A stretch of DNA of 64,000 nt from Agrypnia vestita (lineage: Eukaryota; Arthropoda; Insecta; Trichoptera; Phryganeidae), in NCBI GenBank assembly GCA_016648135.1, contig JADDOH010002601.1, positions 1-64,000 on the forward strand. Direction: 5' to 3'. This document shows positions 1 through 9,545 of the stretch, one piece after another. A model generated the notes under the pieces. The model did not search any database, was not told the origin of the DNA, and saw only the letters and a program-made list of their open reading frames with translations. Both the position numbers and the translations under genes were made by a program. Every line of letters begins with the position of its first letter. Positions within the stretch are counted from its first letter, which is position 1.

Positions 1-172
1 GGGGATTTAGGGGAATGAAAATGGCTTTGTACAGGCCGCATGGAAAAGGCGCTTACAACTCATATATGAAAGCTTTCCACGCAATTTGAACATATATACA
101 ACTTCCAAAAAATGAATAAGCATGGTATATTCTATCATGGGTGGAAATGACGAATGTTACAATTGTGTAAAG

Positions 173-293
173 TGATCACTTAAGCCAACCATAAAAAGAC
201 AGGTCATAAGTCCTGTGTACACCCAAATGACTTCTATACCTACTTTCCCATAATTAATACAGTTTCGTCTCTGTGAGATATCTATAATATACA
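173..293 (+). repeat. Interspersed repeat family A, copy 1
   Basis: This stretch resembles 7571-7690 and 54648-54768 on the same strand and 8251-8455 on the opposite strand. Shared landmarks are ATCACTTAAGCCA near the start, TACCTACTTTCCCATA in the middle and CATCTATAATATA near the end. Two other copies lie beside non-LTR coding tails or their remnants, so a retroelement 3' region is likely. No coding capacity is seen. Confidence 0.7.
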
Positions 294-324
294 CTAATCT
301 TCAACATACATAATTATCCCTGTA

Positions 325-780
325 AAAATGTCCGTCATCAACGCTATCAAATGACGCAAATAATTATAAGGTATGATATTATGAGAAGTACTTAATTAGC
401 TAAAAAATGCATAAATCTCTGTGCAATAATGTCCGTCACTAACGCCACCAGATGGCGAAAATAATGATGAAATATAAAAAGCAAAAAAAAGCATTGTTGT
501 TGTTATGTAACAATGTCCGTTATTAACGCTACCGATGGCGAAAATAATGAAGAGGTATAAAATAATAATGAGATATGAAAAACAAAAAACGCATAAAGGA
601 TGGACGAAGAGCAAGGTGGCCGGAAGCAAAACGATTCGCCTGTTGATATTCGTAAACACTCGTTCGTTTACGATATCCGTTTACTTTGTATGGAGATAGC
701 ATAGCCGAGCGATACGCATCGACCTTTATCGGCAGCCATTGATAACATGATACCAAATTGTTCCAAAGCAGGATTATCAA
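325..780. repeat. Degenerate ~90-100 bp direct repeats (three units)
   Basis: Three diverged units start near 327, 429 and 513. Each has a core like AATGTCCGT.A.TAACGC followed by GATGGCGAAAATAATGA and an A-rich tail. A fourth, isolated unit lies at 2106-2180. Short open frames here on the minus strand are by-products and show no protein family I recognise. Confidence 0.6.
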
Positions 781-1009
781 TATCTCGTTATCGATATTTT
801 TATATAATTTATTCTGTACCGTAGACCAAGTATCGCGACTCGGTAGATATCCATTCTGGTCACAGCACTTATTTTTTAGCGCACGCCCGTCTACCGGAGA
901 AAGTATTCATTATCAACAACATCGTTACAATATCTAAGATAAAATATACCGGGCGTACTTATCCATGGACGTGTATTCGGGTAAATTTCTATGAGAAATG
1001 TCAGGACAT

Positions 1010-1891
1010 TAGGGATGGGCGTTGAATGGACGGACTAGTTGAAATCAACCGTTAACGTTGCATCGACGCGTCGACGGTTTACGTTCATCGCATGGACTAG
1101 TTGAATTCGTAGACGGTGGATGGCGGACGCCGTGGTCGGTGGACGATTCAAGATTCAACGTAATACAAAGCAACGAGCGAGAGCAAGACAAAACGTCTCC
1201 GTTTATTTCTCTCTCATCTCTCGCTGTCGACTTGTAGATCATAGAGTGCAGATCTGTGTACATGAACTATTGAGACTTGACAGAGACTTGAAATTAACTG
1301 ACAGAGACTTGAAATTTGAATGCATGCGTAGGGCGAGATAGGCTTAATAAGCTATTATCTATTATTTTTTACTTGATTTGTGCGATGTGCACGTGCGACG
1401 TTTCGGTGAATTCCCAATTTTGCGCTGTATAAAATAAAACAATTCTGTTTAATTATTTTATTTTTTATTGAACTAATATTTTACTGCTTACATCTGATAT
1501 TGTTGTGTATACCTACTTCTTTCTTTATTATATATAGAAAGAAGTATATAAAACAATATGTAAAAGACTATAATGTGCGTAAACAAATAAATAATAAAAT
1601 ATTACTTTTTACATATGAGTACAAGTAGCGGTTTTACTATCCCCGAAACTATATTCCTACGAACTTCTTTAAATTTTAAAAATTAACGTAATAAAAATAG
1701 CCAACGATTGAGCCGTCGAGCAGCGTCGCGTCGAACCGTAGACAGTTGACCATCGTCCCGATGTTTAGATAGAACGTCCGCGACGTCCCCGTAACGAAGT
1801 TGACGCGTCAACTAGTTGACGAATTCAACTAGTTGATGGACGTGGACGGTCTCGTTTCGTCGACGGTAAATACGTCGACGACCCATCCCTA
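1010..1891. mobile_element. Non-autonomous hAT-like element (882 bp) with 8-bp target duplication
   Basis: The ends are TAGGGATGGG at 1010-1019 and its reverse complement at 1882-1891. The element is flanked on both sides by CAGGACAT (1002-1009 and 1892-1899). Inverted ends of this type with an 8-bp duplication are the hallmark of hAT insertions. Inside are repeated CGTCGACG and AACTAGTTGA motifs near both ends, giving subterminal repeats. No transposase is visible, so this is a passenger element. Confidence 0.82.
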
Positions 1892-2180
1892 CAGGACATC
1901 TGCCAAATGTCAATACATATCTGCGTTTATTTAATATTTCGACAGTTCTGTTGAAAAAAATAGCAGACGAGTACGAAACAAGTTTACTTCTGTCAATTTT
2001 TAAAATGTCTTGTGGCTAGGGACACAAACCAATGTTTGATTTTAATTAGAGATTTATTAAGTAACTTAAATCACTAATTTTAATCAATGACACATAGATA
2101 TGTAACAATGTCCGTTAGTAATGCTATCGATGGCGAAAATAATGAAGTGCTATAAAATCATAATGAGATTTTATTATTCT
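1892..2180. repeat. AT-rich stretch ending in an isolated unit of the 325-780 repeat
   Basis: Nothing coding is seen. The end (2106-2180) repeats the AATGTCCGTTA...GATGGCGAAAATAATGAAG core of the direct repeats at 325-780. Confidence 0.5.
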
Positions 2181-2350
2181 AACCTAACCATTATTTGAGA
2201 TTTGTTTCTGATTGCGTCGATCAATGGCAACTGTTGGTCGCAATTCGACGGGCAAATATCGGTACTAGACAACAATCACATCTTAGTTTTCAATCATCGA
2301 TGCAATCAGATTCGAATCCAAAATAACTGTACCGTAAATAACCGGCTAAA
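2180..2350. mobile_element. Palindromic short element, copy 1
   Basis: The flanks form an imperfect inverted repeat: TTTGAGATTTGTTTCTGATTG on the left, and CAATCAGATTCGAATCC on the right. A second, better-preserved copy lies at 17335-17510 and shares the internal TAC(C/T)GAT and CTAGACAACAA regions. This looks like a small fold-back or MITE-type family without coding capacity. Confidence 0.6.
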
Positions 2351-2499
2351 ATAACGGTTTAACGATCACTAATCATTGACACGAATTTAACTAGAGACGA
2401 ATGGCTGAAATGGCGAAGAGAAAATATCCGCACGAGCACTAAGGAAAAAGGAAAATTCATGTGACGGCGACTGTAGTAGGATTCATCGATATATTAAGG

Positions 2500-2822
2500 G
2501 GAAGGGAGATAAGGAGAATAGAGAAAGAGAAAGAGAGAAGGAAAAGAAGGCAAGAGAAAGAAGAAAGCGATAAGGAGAAAGACGGAAAGAGAAGCGAAAG
2601 GAGGAAAGAGTGCAAGGAGACAGAGACGAGAGAAAGAGAAAGAGCAAAGAGAAGAGAAAGAGACCGCGCAAGATGAAAGACAGAAAGAGAAAGGAAAAGG
2701 AGAAAAAGAACGAGCAAGAGAAAGAGAAAGGAAAGAGAAGGAAAGAGACCACGAGAAAGAGAAAGAGAAAGAGAAGTGAGCTAAAGTGAAAGAGAAAATA
2801 GGAAAGAAAAGACGGAAAAGAG
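2500..2822 (+). repeat. ~320-bp polypurine (GA-rich) tract
   Basis: Almost every base on the plus strand is A or G, built from GAAAGAGAAAGAGAAG-type units. Apparent open frames in it are pure low complexity (Arg/Glu/Lys or Ser/Leu/Phe) and are not called as genes. The tract is followed directly by a polypyrimidine tract. Confidence 0.85.
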
Positions 2823-2827
2823 ACTAT

Positions 2828-3078
2828 GCACTCTCCCCTCTACATCAACTCTCCCTCTACCTCTCCCTCTACCGAGGAACATGATAAATGCTAATGATCA
2901 CTCTCCCTCTCCATGCTCATCTCGCAATATTCACATCGCCAGCCTCACTGACCTCTCCCATCTCCCTAGTCCCTCCTCATTCCAATCTACCGCTCAATCT
3001 CCCTCTCCCCTCCTCTCCTCTACATCTTCAACCTCTCCCTCTCCCTCTCCCTCTCCCTCTCCCTCTTCCTCTCCCTCA
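2828..3078 (+). repeat. CT-rich (CCCTCT)n polypyrimidine tract
   Basis: CTCCCTCTCCCTCT-type repeats dominate, densest at 3030-3078, with an interrupted stretch at 2878-2990. Because it follows a polypurine tract, the two could pair as a very large imperfect hairpin or form intramolecular triplex DNA. Confidence 0.8.
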
Positions 3079-3224
3079 GGGAATCGGGGATGTTATGGAG
3101 CTCCGTAACCGTAACCGAAACTACCGGATAATCCGAGATAATTTCATATTCGTAACCGTATCCGAAACCGGTAAAATATTATTTCTATATCCGTATCCGT
3201 ATCCAGATCCGAAATTTCATATTC

Positions 3225-3886
3225 ATATCGACGGCTCCTACGTATAATATCGTAACCCACCAAATTCAATTTTACAGAAGAAGGATTTGAACATATTTTC
3301 GTCCGGTATAAATCTAAATATTGCCCAATTTTTTTGAAATTTCGTTTCAATATTTTATTTTATACTGCATTTTCATAAATAATCACAAAAAAGTCGAAAT
3401 TATTACAGGTTTTTGTAGAAATGCACACACGATATTATACTTCGGAAAAGACGCGACGGAAAATATCGTATAAATGACTTACAACATTTTACTTCAGAAA
3501 AGACGCGACGTAAAATAACGTAAGTGTTACATACGATAGTTTTCTTATGTTATTTTCTCATGCATATTATCGCAAGTGTTACATACGATAATTATTTTAT
3601 ATTATTTTCCAACGTATGTTATCGTAAGTGTTACATACGATAAAATTATCTCATGTTATTTTCCAACGCAAATTATCGTAAGTGTTACATACGATAGTAT
3701 ACTTCGTAAAAAATATGCGATTCTTTGAGATGCGATAAAACACGTCCGAAAAAAACGTTATTTATTGCAAAATATTTTTCTTTCTTTCTTGGAAATAAAG
3801 ATATAATTAAATACATATGAAATACACAAAAAACTAAAAATCGTCGATTTGTGGGTTACGATATTATACGTAGGAGCCGTCGATAT
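3225..3886. mobile_element. Fold-back element with 36-bp perfect terminal inverted repeats
   Basis: Bases 3225-3260 and 3851-3886 are exact reverse complements over 36 nt (starting ATATCGACGGCTCCTACG). They enclose about 590 bp with no coding capacity and an internal tandem array. Part of the same terminal sequence (TATCGACGG.TCCTACGTATA) recurs at 10940-10960 inside a hAT-like element. Superfamily is unclear and no target duplication was recognised. Confidence 0.75.
3510..3703. repeat. Four ~58-bp tandem units inside the fold-back element
   Basis: Each unit contains TAAGTGTTACATACGATA, which with its preceding TATCG is itself nearly palindromic, followed by an AT-rich spacer with TTATTTTC.CAACG. 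Copies start near 3520, 3572, 3632 and 3679. Such internal arrays are common in fold-back transposons. Confidence 0.75.
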
Positions 3887-4184
3887 ATATATATATATAA
3901 GGCGCCCGCTGCAGAGCGCTAGTGTTGCGCTCGCCAGTGTTGTGCTCGCGCGCGTTGCGCAACCCGCCGCGCACTTTCCCGCGCCGTGGACCAATTTCGC
4001 AACGGCCAAGGGCCGACCTGCAGCGAGCGCGGGTACAGCGAGCACCTCGTTAAGGCGCGACTGACGTTTATTGATATAATTAATAAAAAAAAAAAACTAA
4101 CCCATAAAAACCAAGTTTTTAAATTCAAGAACACATTCGTATTTGTGAAGTTGTAATTTTTCGGAACAAAGTTCTGTGAAGTTT

Positions 4185-4480
4185 TTAAAACCAAATTAAT
4201 TAATCAATTAGAAAGACACGCAGAAAAATCTAATCCACGAAAAAATATTTTGGCTGCTACCGGGATTCGAACCCGGGTCACCTCTTTTCCGAATGAGAAT
4301 TACATATAAGGTCGATATATTCGAGGAAATCTATCGGGCTCCTATAGTTTAGTGGTCAGAGCACCGGCCCCGGAAAGGAGGTGACCCGGGTTCGAATCCC
4401 GGTAGCAGCCAAAATATTTTTTCGTGGATTCGATTTTTCCGTATGTCTTTCTAATTGATTAATTAATTTGGTTTTGAAAA
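4185..4480. repeat. Inverted pair of a tRNA-related short element
   Basis: The left half (about 4190-4292) and the right half (about 4370-4475) are near-perfect reverse complements. They share a tRNA 3' half and a ~50-bp tail (AAAATATTTTTTCGTGGATT... then GTCTTTCTAATTGATTAATT). Only the right half extends into a tRNA-like 5' half. The same tail follows a tRNA-like sequence at 54033-54147, which makes this a tRNA-derived SINE-like family rather than a plain tRNA gene. Confidence 0.7.
4337..4410 (+). tRNA. tRNA-like sequence (probable tRNA-derived SINE head or pseudogene)
   Basis: The 74-nt segment has a tRNA outline. The acceptor stem pairs 6 of 7 (GGCTCCT with AGCAGCC), there is an A-box-like TAGTTTAGTGGTCAGAG, and the T arm is perfect (CCGGG-TTCGAAT-CCCGG, including the B box GGTTCGAATCC). 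The anticodon arm does not fold canonically: the CCGGC side lacks a matching 3' side. I therefore do not assign an amino acid. Internal RNA polymerase III promoter boxes may still be active. Confidence 0.55.
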
Positions 4481-4823
4481 TCAAGTTTTTATTATACTTC
4501 CTTTCTCATTTGCTAGTTAAAACAGGTTTAGCGCTTACCCTACGCGTTGAGCTCGAGTCGGGCGACGCTACAAAATTGATTAAGAAAAAATTTCGAAAAA
4601 TCCAAAATTATCCTATAATTATTAAAAAATTTTAACGAAAATTTGTTAGATCATTTTTATCGTCGCCACGAGTCTGCCTGCAAAGTTTCAGCTCGATTCG
4701 ATTACGGGAAAAGGGTTAAAAATCGATCCAAGTTTTTTGCAGACAAGCAAGCAAGCAGACGCTACGAGTTAAAAGAATGAGATTAATAAACTTAGTTTTC
4801 ACCACTTTTGTATTGAAAATATC

Positions 4824-4860
4824 AACATGTCTCAGAGCCCGTGGCTCCTTTGTCAGGATA
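4824..4860 (-). ncRNA. Degenerate hammerhead-ribozyme-like core
   Basis: Read on the minus strand it has CTGACAA (consensus CTGANGA), stem II GAGCC/GGCTC with an ACG loop, GAGA in place of GAAA, then ACATGT, a self-complementary stem III. Two core positions deviate, so it is probably inactive. Confidence 0.45.
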
Positions 4861-5100
4861 CAATTGTATACTAACAAAATTAAATTCAAAAATCGAAGTA
4901 TACACAATCAAAATATTAAAAAAGTTATATATGGATAAAGAATAATAATAAAGTACCTACTTAACTTGAAATTATCTTTTAAATTTATCTTCATGTTAAG
5001 TAGGTACTTTATTATTATTCATTTCCCATATACAACTTTTTATATATTTTGATTGTCTATACTTCGATTTTTGAATTTAATTTTGTCAGTATAAAATTGC

Positions 5101-5137
5101 ATCCCGATGAAGGGGCCACGGGCTCTGAGACATGTTA
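5101..5137 (+). ncRNA. Degenerate hammerhead-ribozyme-like core
   Basis: The mirror copy of the previous motif. It has CCGATGA (consensus CTGANGA), stem II GGGCC/GGCTC, GAGA in place of GAAA, and the self-complementary ACATGT. It is likely inactive, but its layout matches the other hammerhead loci in the window. Confidence 0.45.
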
Positions 5138-5521
5138 ATATTTTCAATACAAAAGTGGCGAAAACTAAGTTTATTTCCATTAAAATTATATTAATAATGT
5201 CACCACAAAATTATTTTGCTCTTTTTGAAGAAGACTTTTATTTTGTTTTTATTTACTGTCGATGCGGTTATGAAAAAATGCGGGAATTATTAATTTCACA
5301 TTGGTTGACCGTCGCCGCCGGTTCTGCGCTCGCGTTAGAAGTGTTCTACGAAGGATTACGAGTCAGGATGAGATGAAGACAGAAAGCAAAGAACGGGGCA
5401 TAAACCAGACCTCAAATAAGTATAAAAATTACTACCTTCGTATGACAGGACGCTGGTGAACGGACTGCCTTTTCTGTATCCAAAATGCTTTTCCTTATGA
5501 TGATGATACAGTGATGATTAA

Positions 5522-6283
5522 AGCCATGTATTCACTAGGGGACAAATCGCAAAACATTCCGCTCGGCATGTCGCATCAACATCTACGCTCATGTTTCGGG
5601 GACAATGACGCGGCCATTTGACGTGTACACACCGGGACTCGCATATCTTGTCGCGGAAATGTCACCCGATGAGCTTATGTTGACAGCTGCGGTATCTCAT
5701 TTGGCGAAAACGGGGTTCCGCGCAATTCGAAATGTTTTTTTGGGTCGCAATTTCAAATTAACGAGGTTTTACTGTACTAAATTGAATATTATTAAAAACA
5801 AGGTCCTTTTTGCAAATAATTATTGTTTTCCAGACGTCGCGGAAATATATCGCCTTATGAGGTTATGATGATAGCCGCGTATCTGTTTATGTTAATGAGT
5901 TTATCGAAAAGTAAGAGGAGAAAAAAGAGGAGAATGCGAAATTATTAACTGCAAAGAGAAAGAAGGACGGACATTCTATGCGATCTTCGATCGATACAGC
6001 TCGATGAGTTCGAGAACGATTTCGTTTCCCCGCATTGTCATCTTGACAGATACAGCGCATGCGTATTCACTTGTAAACATACCACGTGGTACTGACGCTC
6101 CGCGGAATGTTGCAGTGAGTACGCTCGGGTACCGTGCGCATGGCAACGTTGCCACGGCACGTAGAAATGCCGCGCTATGTTGTGCGCGAGGTCGCGGAAC
6201 AGTGCACGACGTTGCAACGTCACGTAGACTCTACGCCGCGCGTGCTGTTGAGGGACAATTTGTCCCCTAGTGAATACATGGCT
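5522..6283. mobile_element. Harbinger-like short element (762 bp), 26-bp terminal inverted repeats
   Basis: The left end, AGCCATGTATTCACTAGGGG and on to 5547, is repeated exactly as the reverse complement at 6258-6283. The flanks are TAA on both sides (5519-5521 and 6284-6286). A 3-bp TWA target duplication with long perfect inverted repeats is typical of PIF/Harbinger MITEs. The interior holds a GC-rich self-complementary portion (6100-6245) and no transposase. Confidence 0.75.
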
Positions 6284-6359
6284 TAATAATGCGGCGATGA
6301 AATACAATTAGCAAAGTTATCGGTAAGATATTTTACAAAATTGTCAGTGCGGGATATAA

Positions 6360-6692
6360 TTACTTAGACTTAGATAAATCTTTTATATTTATTTTTTTGG
6401 TTTATTTTATCTTCTTATCTTATTTATCTGGTATATTGGTTTAATTATCTTTATTATCTTTATTTTAAAGGTCTCTAATTATTACTGTTTGCTTGTTTAC
6501 TAATCATCGTTTATATATATTGTTCATTTATTTTATATTGCTCATTTTATATTGTTCCATTTTATATTGTTCAAATTATCTTAAATATGTTCTATTTATA
6601 TGATATTTTTTTAATGTTAAGTTTATAAAAATTCTTTTAATGTACTGTAAAAGCCTACTAGGGCGTTTATCATAAATAAATAAATTTAATAA
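6360..6692 (+). repeat. AT-rich retroelement 3' tail ending in (AAATAA)n
   Basis: A T-rich stretch with repeated TTTATATTGTTC-type units ends in TGTAAAAGCCTACTAGGGCG and AATAAATAAATAAAT. A related end (TGTAAAAGCCTTTACCTAGTGGGCG) closes the tandem repeats at 60.2-60.55 kb. This looks like a non-LTR element 3' end. Confidence 0.5.
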
Positions 6693-7276
6693 ATAATAAT
6701 TTAATGCGTTAGCGATGATCCAAAACTGAACAAAGACCGAAGACTCGGCGCGCGGCGAGGAGTCAATCTACGACAATAGATGTCGTTATAGGCGTACAAA
6801 GTAGACAGAATTGGAATCCGGGAAAAAAGGATTAAATACATTTACAGTACCTAGAAGTATTGGTGTATTTTCATCTATTCCAGCCACAATCATTATCTCC
6901 ATTAGTCCTTTATCTAAACTGACCAAACCATTTACCGACGTCCTTTTGAGCTTGTAGATTAAATATTTATACACCCCAGTGTTAGCACATAAATAAAGTC
7001 TAAGCAGGTAAATAAAGTCTAAGCACATAAATAATGTATGTGCATAGCACAATTGAAAAAGTAGGTAAGTGAAACACAAAAGAAATTCCTACAGCTTAAA
7101 CACTGTTAAGAAAAATTACACAAGGAAGCATTCAAAATAACGAAAGCAATTTAAAATAAATACATTTTAAAATAACTCATTTAATTATATGAAAACAATT
7201 GTGTTAGTAAATAATATACACAGATAATTAATTAAATAAGAATTGGCAGAAAAATAATGAAAGTAGACCGAATGCG

Positions 7277-7510
7277 GTGAAAATGCGATCACTATGGCGC
7301 TTGTGTGGAAAATCTTTGGTTGATAGAGTGAGGAATGAACAAATTAAAAATGAATGTACTGCTGGCTGTAGTGTGGTAGATATAATAAAGAATGGAGAGC
7401 TGAGATGGTTTGGTCATGTAGAACGTATGAGAGAGGAAAAGATGGTTAAGATGGTAAAATATATAGTGCGAGTGTTGAAGGCAACAGGAATAGAGGACTT
7501 TCGTGGTCAT
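7277..7510 (+). pseudogene. Non-LTR retrotransposon ORF2 C-terminal fragment
   Basis: The reading frame contains LCGKSLVDRVRNEQI and LRWFGHVERM, the hallmark C-terminal tail that follows the reverse transcriptase in many arthropod non-LTR elements. A cleaner copy of the same family is at 51122-51470. The tail degrades after about 70 residues (the RGRPRKTW motif of the relative is lost). There is no reverse transcriptase domain upstream, so this is a 5'-truncated dead copy, followed by repeat family A. Confidence 0.75.
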
Positions 7511-7570
7511 TTATCGATAGATAGATGTGGTAGTCTATCATTTGTGGAAATGGTGAACGATACATTGTGT

Positions 7571-7690
7571 AGTGATCTTTTAAGCCAGCCGTACGATAGG
7601 TCGTATGAACGCTCAAAAAGATTTCCGTACCTACTTTCCCATAAAAAAATATAGCTTCGTCTAATTGAGACATCTATAATATATCTTGAT
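7571..7690 (+). repeat. Interspersed repeat family A, copy 2
   Basis: It shows TTAAGCCAGCC, GTACCTACTTTCCCATA, TAGCTTCGTCT and ACATCTATAATATA, as in 173-293. It directly follows the retrotransposon C-terminal fragment, which suggests that family A is that element's 3' untranslated region. Confidence 0.7.
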
Positions 7691-7983
7691 TTTTAAAATT
7701 TTTTGGACATTGCTGCCTCCACATATTTAGTATTTGATCACTCATCGTAGTATCGAGGTGAACTCCACAGTTGAGCGAGTACTTGCCACCTTGATAACTA
7801 GATAATTTATAACACTCACGCTCATTGGTCAAAGAACTGCTGCTTGTCGGCCGTGTCGTCATAATTGGGTTGAGCGTTTAAGGTTTAAACCGTCAACCCT
7901 GACTGACCTAAATGTCATTATCTCCAGGGCGCTAGAGCCTTAGATGCCTCGAATTTTAGAGTCCCTTGGGTTATATTATAGAC

Positions 7984-8240
7984 TAGCTGATCGTACCCGG
8001 CGTTACTCGGGTTAGATATTTAGTTAAAAATAAGTTCGTGGGGAACAGAAAGGTTCCATTGTTTTGCAAAGTCTCTAATAAAAACAATGTTTATATTTAA
8101 TCTAGGCTGGGATGTCCAGGGTGAAGAGGTCGCCTATGTTACCCGCCGGAGCCTAAGGAATAAGTATGTAAAAATTTCAGATCGATCAAACGGTGTAGAC
8201 TTGTAAAGAAAACAGACAGACAGACAGACTGTCTGTTGAT
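7984..8240 (+). repeat. Degenerate retroelement segment with (CAGA)n end
   Basis: It starts with GCTGATCGTACCCGGCGTT, a sequence type very common in insect dispersed repeats. It continues through AAAAATTTCAGATCGATC and ends in a short CAGACAGACAGACAGA run at 8212-8232. No open frame of note. Element class not settled. Confidence 0.45.
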
Positions 8241-8250
8241 TAACTGACTT

Positions 8251-8455
8251 TTTTAGGTATGGATGTCTCGTAGAGACGAAGCTATATTTTTATTTGGGAA
8301 TGTAGGTATGTAAGTCTTTTTGGGTGTTCATACGGCTTACGACCCCATATTCCATCCCATTTTATTAGGGAAAGCGGGTATGGAAGTATTTTGCTCTTTA
8401 TAGGGCCTACGACCTGTCGTATGACTGGCTTAAGCGATCACTTTACACAATTTAA
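8251..8455 (-). repeat. Interspersed repeat family A, copy 3 (longest)
   Basis: Reverse complement of copies 1, 2 and 4: GTAAAGTGATCGCTTAAGCCAG near 8455 through TAGCTTCGTCTCTACGAGAC near 8260. It contains an internal inverted segment around GGTCGTA/TACGACC. Confidence 0.7.
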
Positions 8456-8514
8456 TGTTCACCGAGTCTAGCCAATCAGTAATTTAAACATGTTCAAAAT
8501 ATTTTGAATGAAAC

Positions 8515-8790
8515 ACAATATACAGGGTTATTTGTAAAACATTAATAACCTCGCAGGACTATATTCCTGCCTTGATTATGAGTCGAAAATGTTCAAGCTA
8601 TTATGACCTAATATCAATAGTTAAGGAGATATGCGACATCAAAGTTTGCATTTTTTTCAATATTTCTGACTTATTTTTTGTAAAATGTTGGGCTATCATT
8701 ACAGTAACTTATATTGAAGAATTGTATTATGACAAATGTCAATTAGTAATTCGACGAATATTGATACAAATGCAAGTAAACAATATTTAG
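8515..8790 (+). repeat. Dispersed repeat, partner at 61160-61330
   Basis: Both copies share the order TATCAATAGTTAAGGA, AAAGTT.GCAT.TTTT, and CAATATTTC(T/C)GAC. It begins with TACAGGGTTAT, the same end as the short TA-flanked element at 63452. The open frame inside has no recognisable family. Confidence 0.5.
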
Positions 8791-9246
8791 CGAATAATGA
8801 CCCGAAAATAAATATGTATCGAGAACTTTGGTCGATTACGAACAAAGCTCTTTTGGAGCCATTTTGAAATCACGGTTCTTAACATTTCGTAGCTGAACTT
8901 GTAACTGAACACAAAAAATAAATAAAATTAAATCCAAATTCAAACAGGTAGGTACTAGAATATGCAAAGAAGTTTTACATAGTATGCGAGTGATTTTACG
9001 ATTTTAATGATCTGCTCACCTTTTAGGGATATTGATGTCACGAATGCAGACATTTTATAGTAAGCGATCGAAAGGAACGTTACCGGGAAAAACGCCATAA
9101 CTAACAAACACCACATATTTTACGGTCCTCTGCTCAAACGTTTCAAACAGAAGTTTAGTGTAATATGTATATGTTACAATGATAGCATATTTCCAATGAA
9201 AATATACGGCCATTGGCGTTTTAGTGTTATCATAACGAAGCATATT

Positions 9247-9545
9247 TTAACCTAACCTAACCTAACCTAACCAAGCACATTCACATCATAACCAAGCACA
9301 TTTTCATCATAACCAAACACATTCTTCTCATAACCAAGCACATTTTCATCATAACCAAACACATTCTTCTCATAACCAAGCACATTTTCATCATAACCAA
9401 GCATATTCTCATCATAACCAAGCACATTCTCATCATAACCAAGCACATTCTCATCATAGCCGATTACATTTTCATCATAGCCAAGCACATTCTCATCATA
9501 ACCAGCACATTTTCATCATAACCAAGCACATTCTCAACATATCCA
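9247..9545. repeat. TTAGG-type run followed by a ~21-bp minisatellite
   Basis: Bases 9248-9272 are (CCTAA) repeats, the insect telomere motif in short interstitial form. From there to 9545 a ~21-bp unit (CATTTTCATCATAACCAAGCA with variants) repeats about 13 times. Because the unit is a multiple of three, the minus strand stays open and would read a GYDENVL heptad. I treat this as an accident of unit length, not as a gene. Confidence 0.85.

Larger units (their letters stand above)
4785..5175. mobile_element. Penelope-like terminal repeats in inverted orientation (181-bp arms)
   Basis: Bases 4785-4965 and 4995-5175 are reverse complements with scattered mismatches, around a 29-bp spacer. The innermost 26 bp pair perfectly (GTTAAGTAGGTACTTTATTA and onward). 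Each arm carries a hammerhead-like core. By analogy with Penelope-like retroelements, whose terminal repeats carry hammerhead motifs and can be inverted, I infer a head-to-head terminal-repeat pair. No reverse transcriptase is present here. Confidence 0.6.

Noticed and set aside
2457..2752. Long open frames on both strands rich in Arg/Glu/Lys or Ser/Leu/Phe
   Set aside because: They come from the GA-rich tract and have no complexity beyond it.
2881..3247. Pro/Ser/Leu-rich open frames of 75 and 119 residues
   Set aside because: Made by the CCCTCT repeats; no conserved feature or splice context.
4337..4410. Functional tRNA gene
   Set aside because: The anticodon arm does not fold and the sequence belongs to a repeated inverted element.
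6004..6307. Pair of overlapping ~88-residue frames
   Set aside because: They lie in the GC-rich core of the Harbinger-like element and have no family resemblance.
9248..9272. True telomere
   Set aside because: Only about five TTAGG-type units, embedded in ordinary sequence.
9267..9488. 73-residue minus-strand protein of GYDENVL repeats
   Set aside because: Unit length of 21 bp keeps every frame open; no start context, signal or partner exons.
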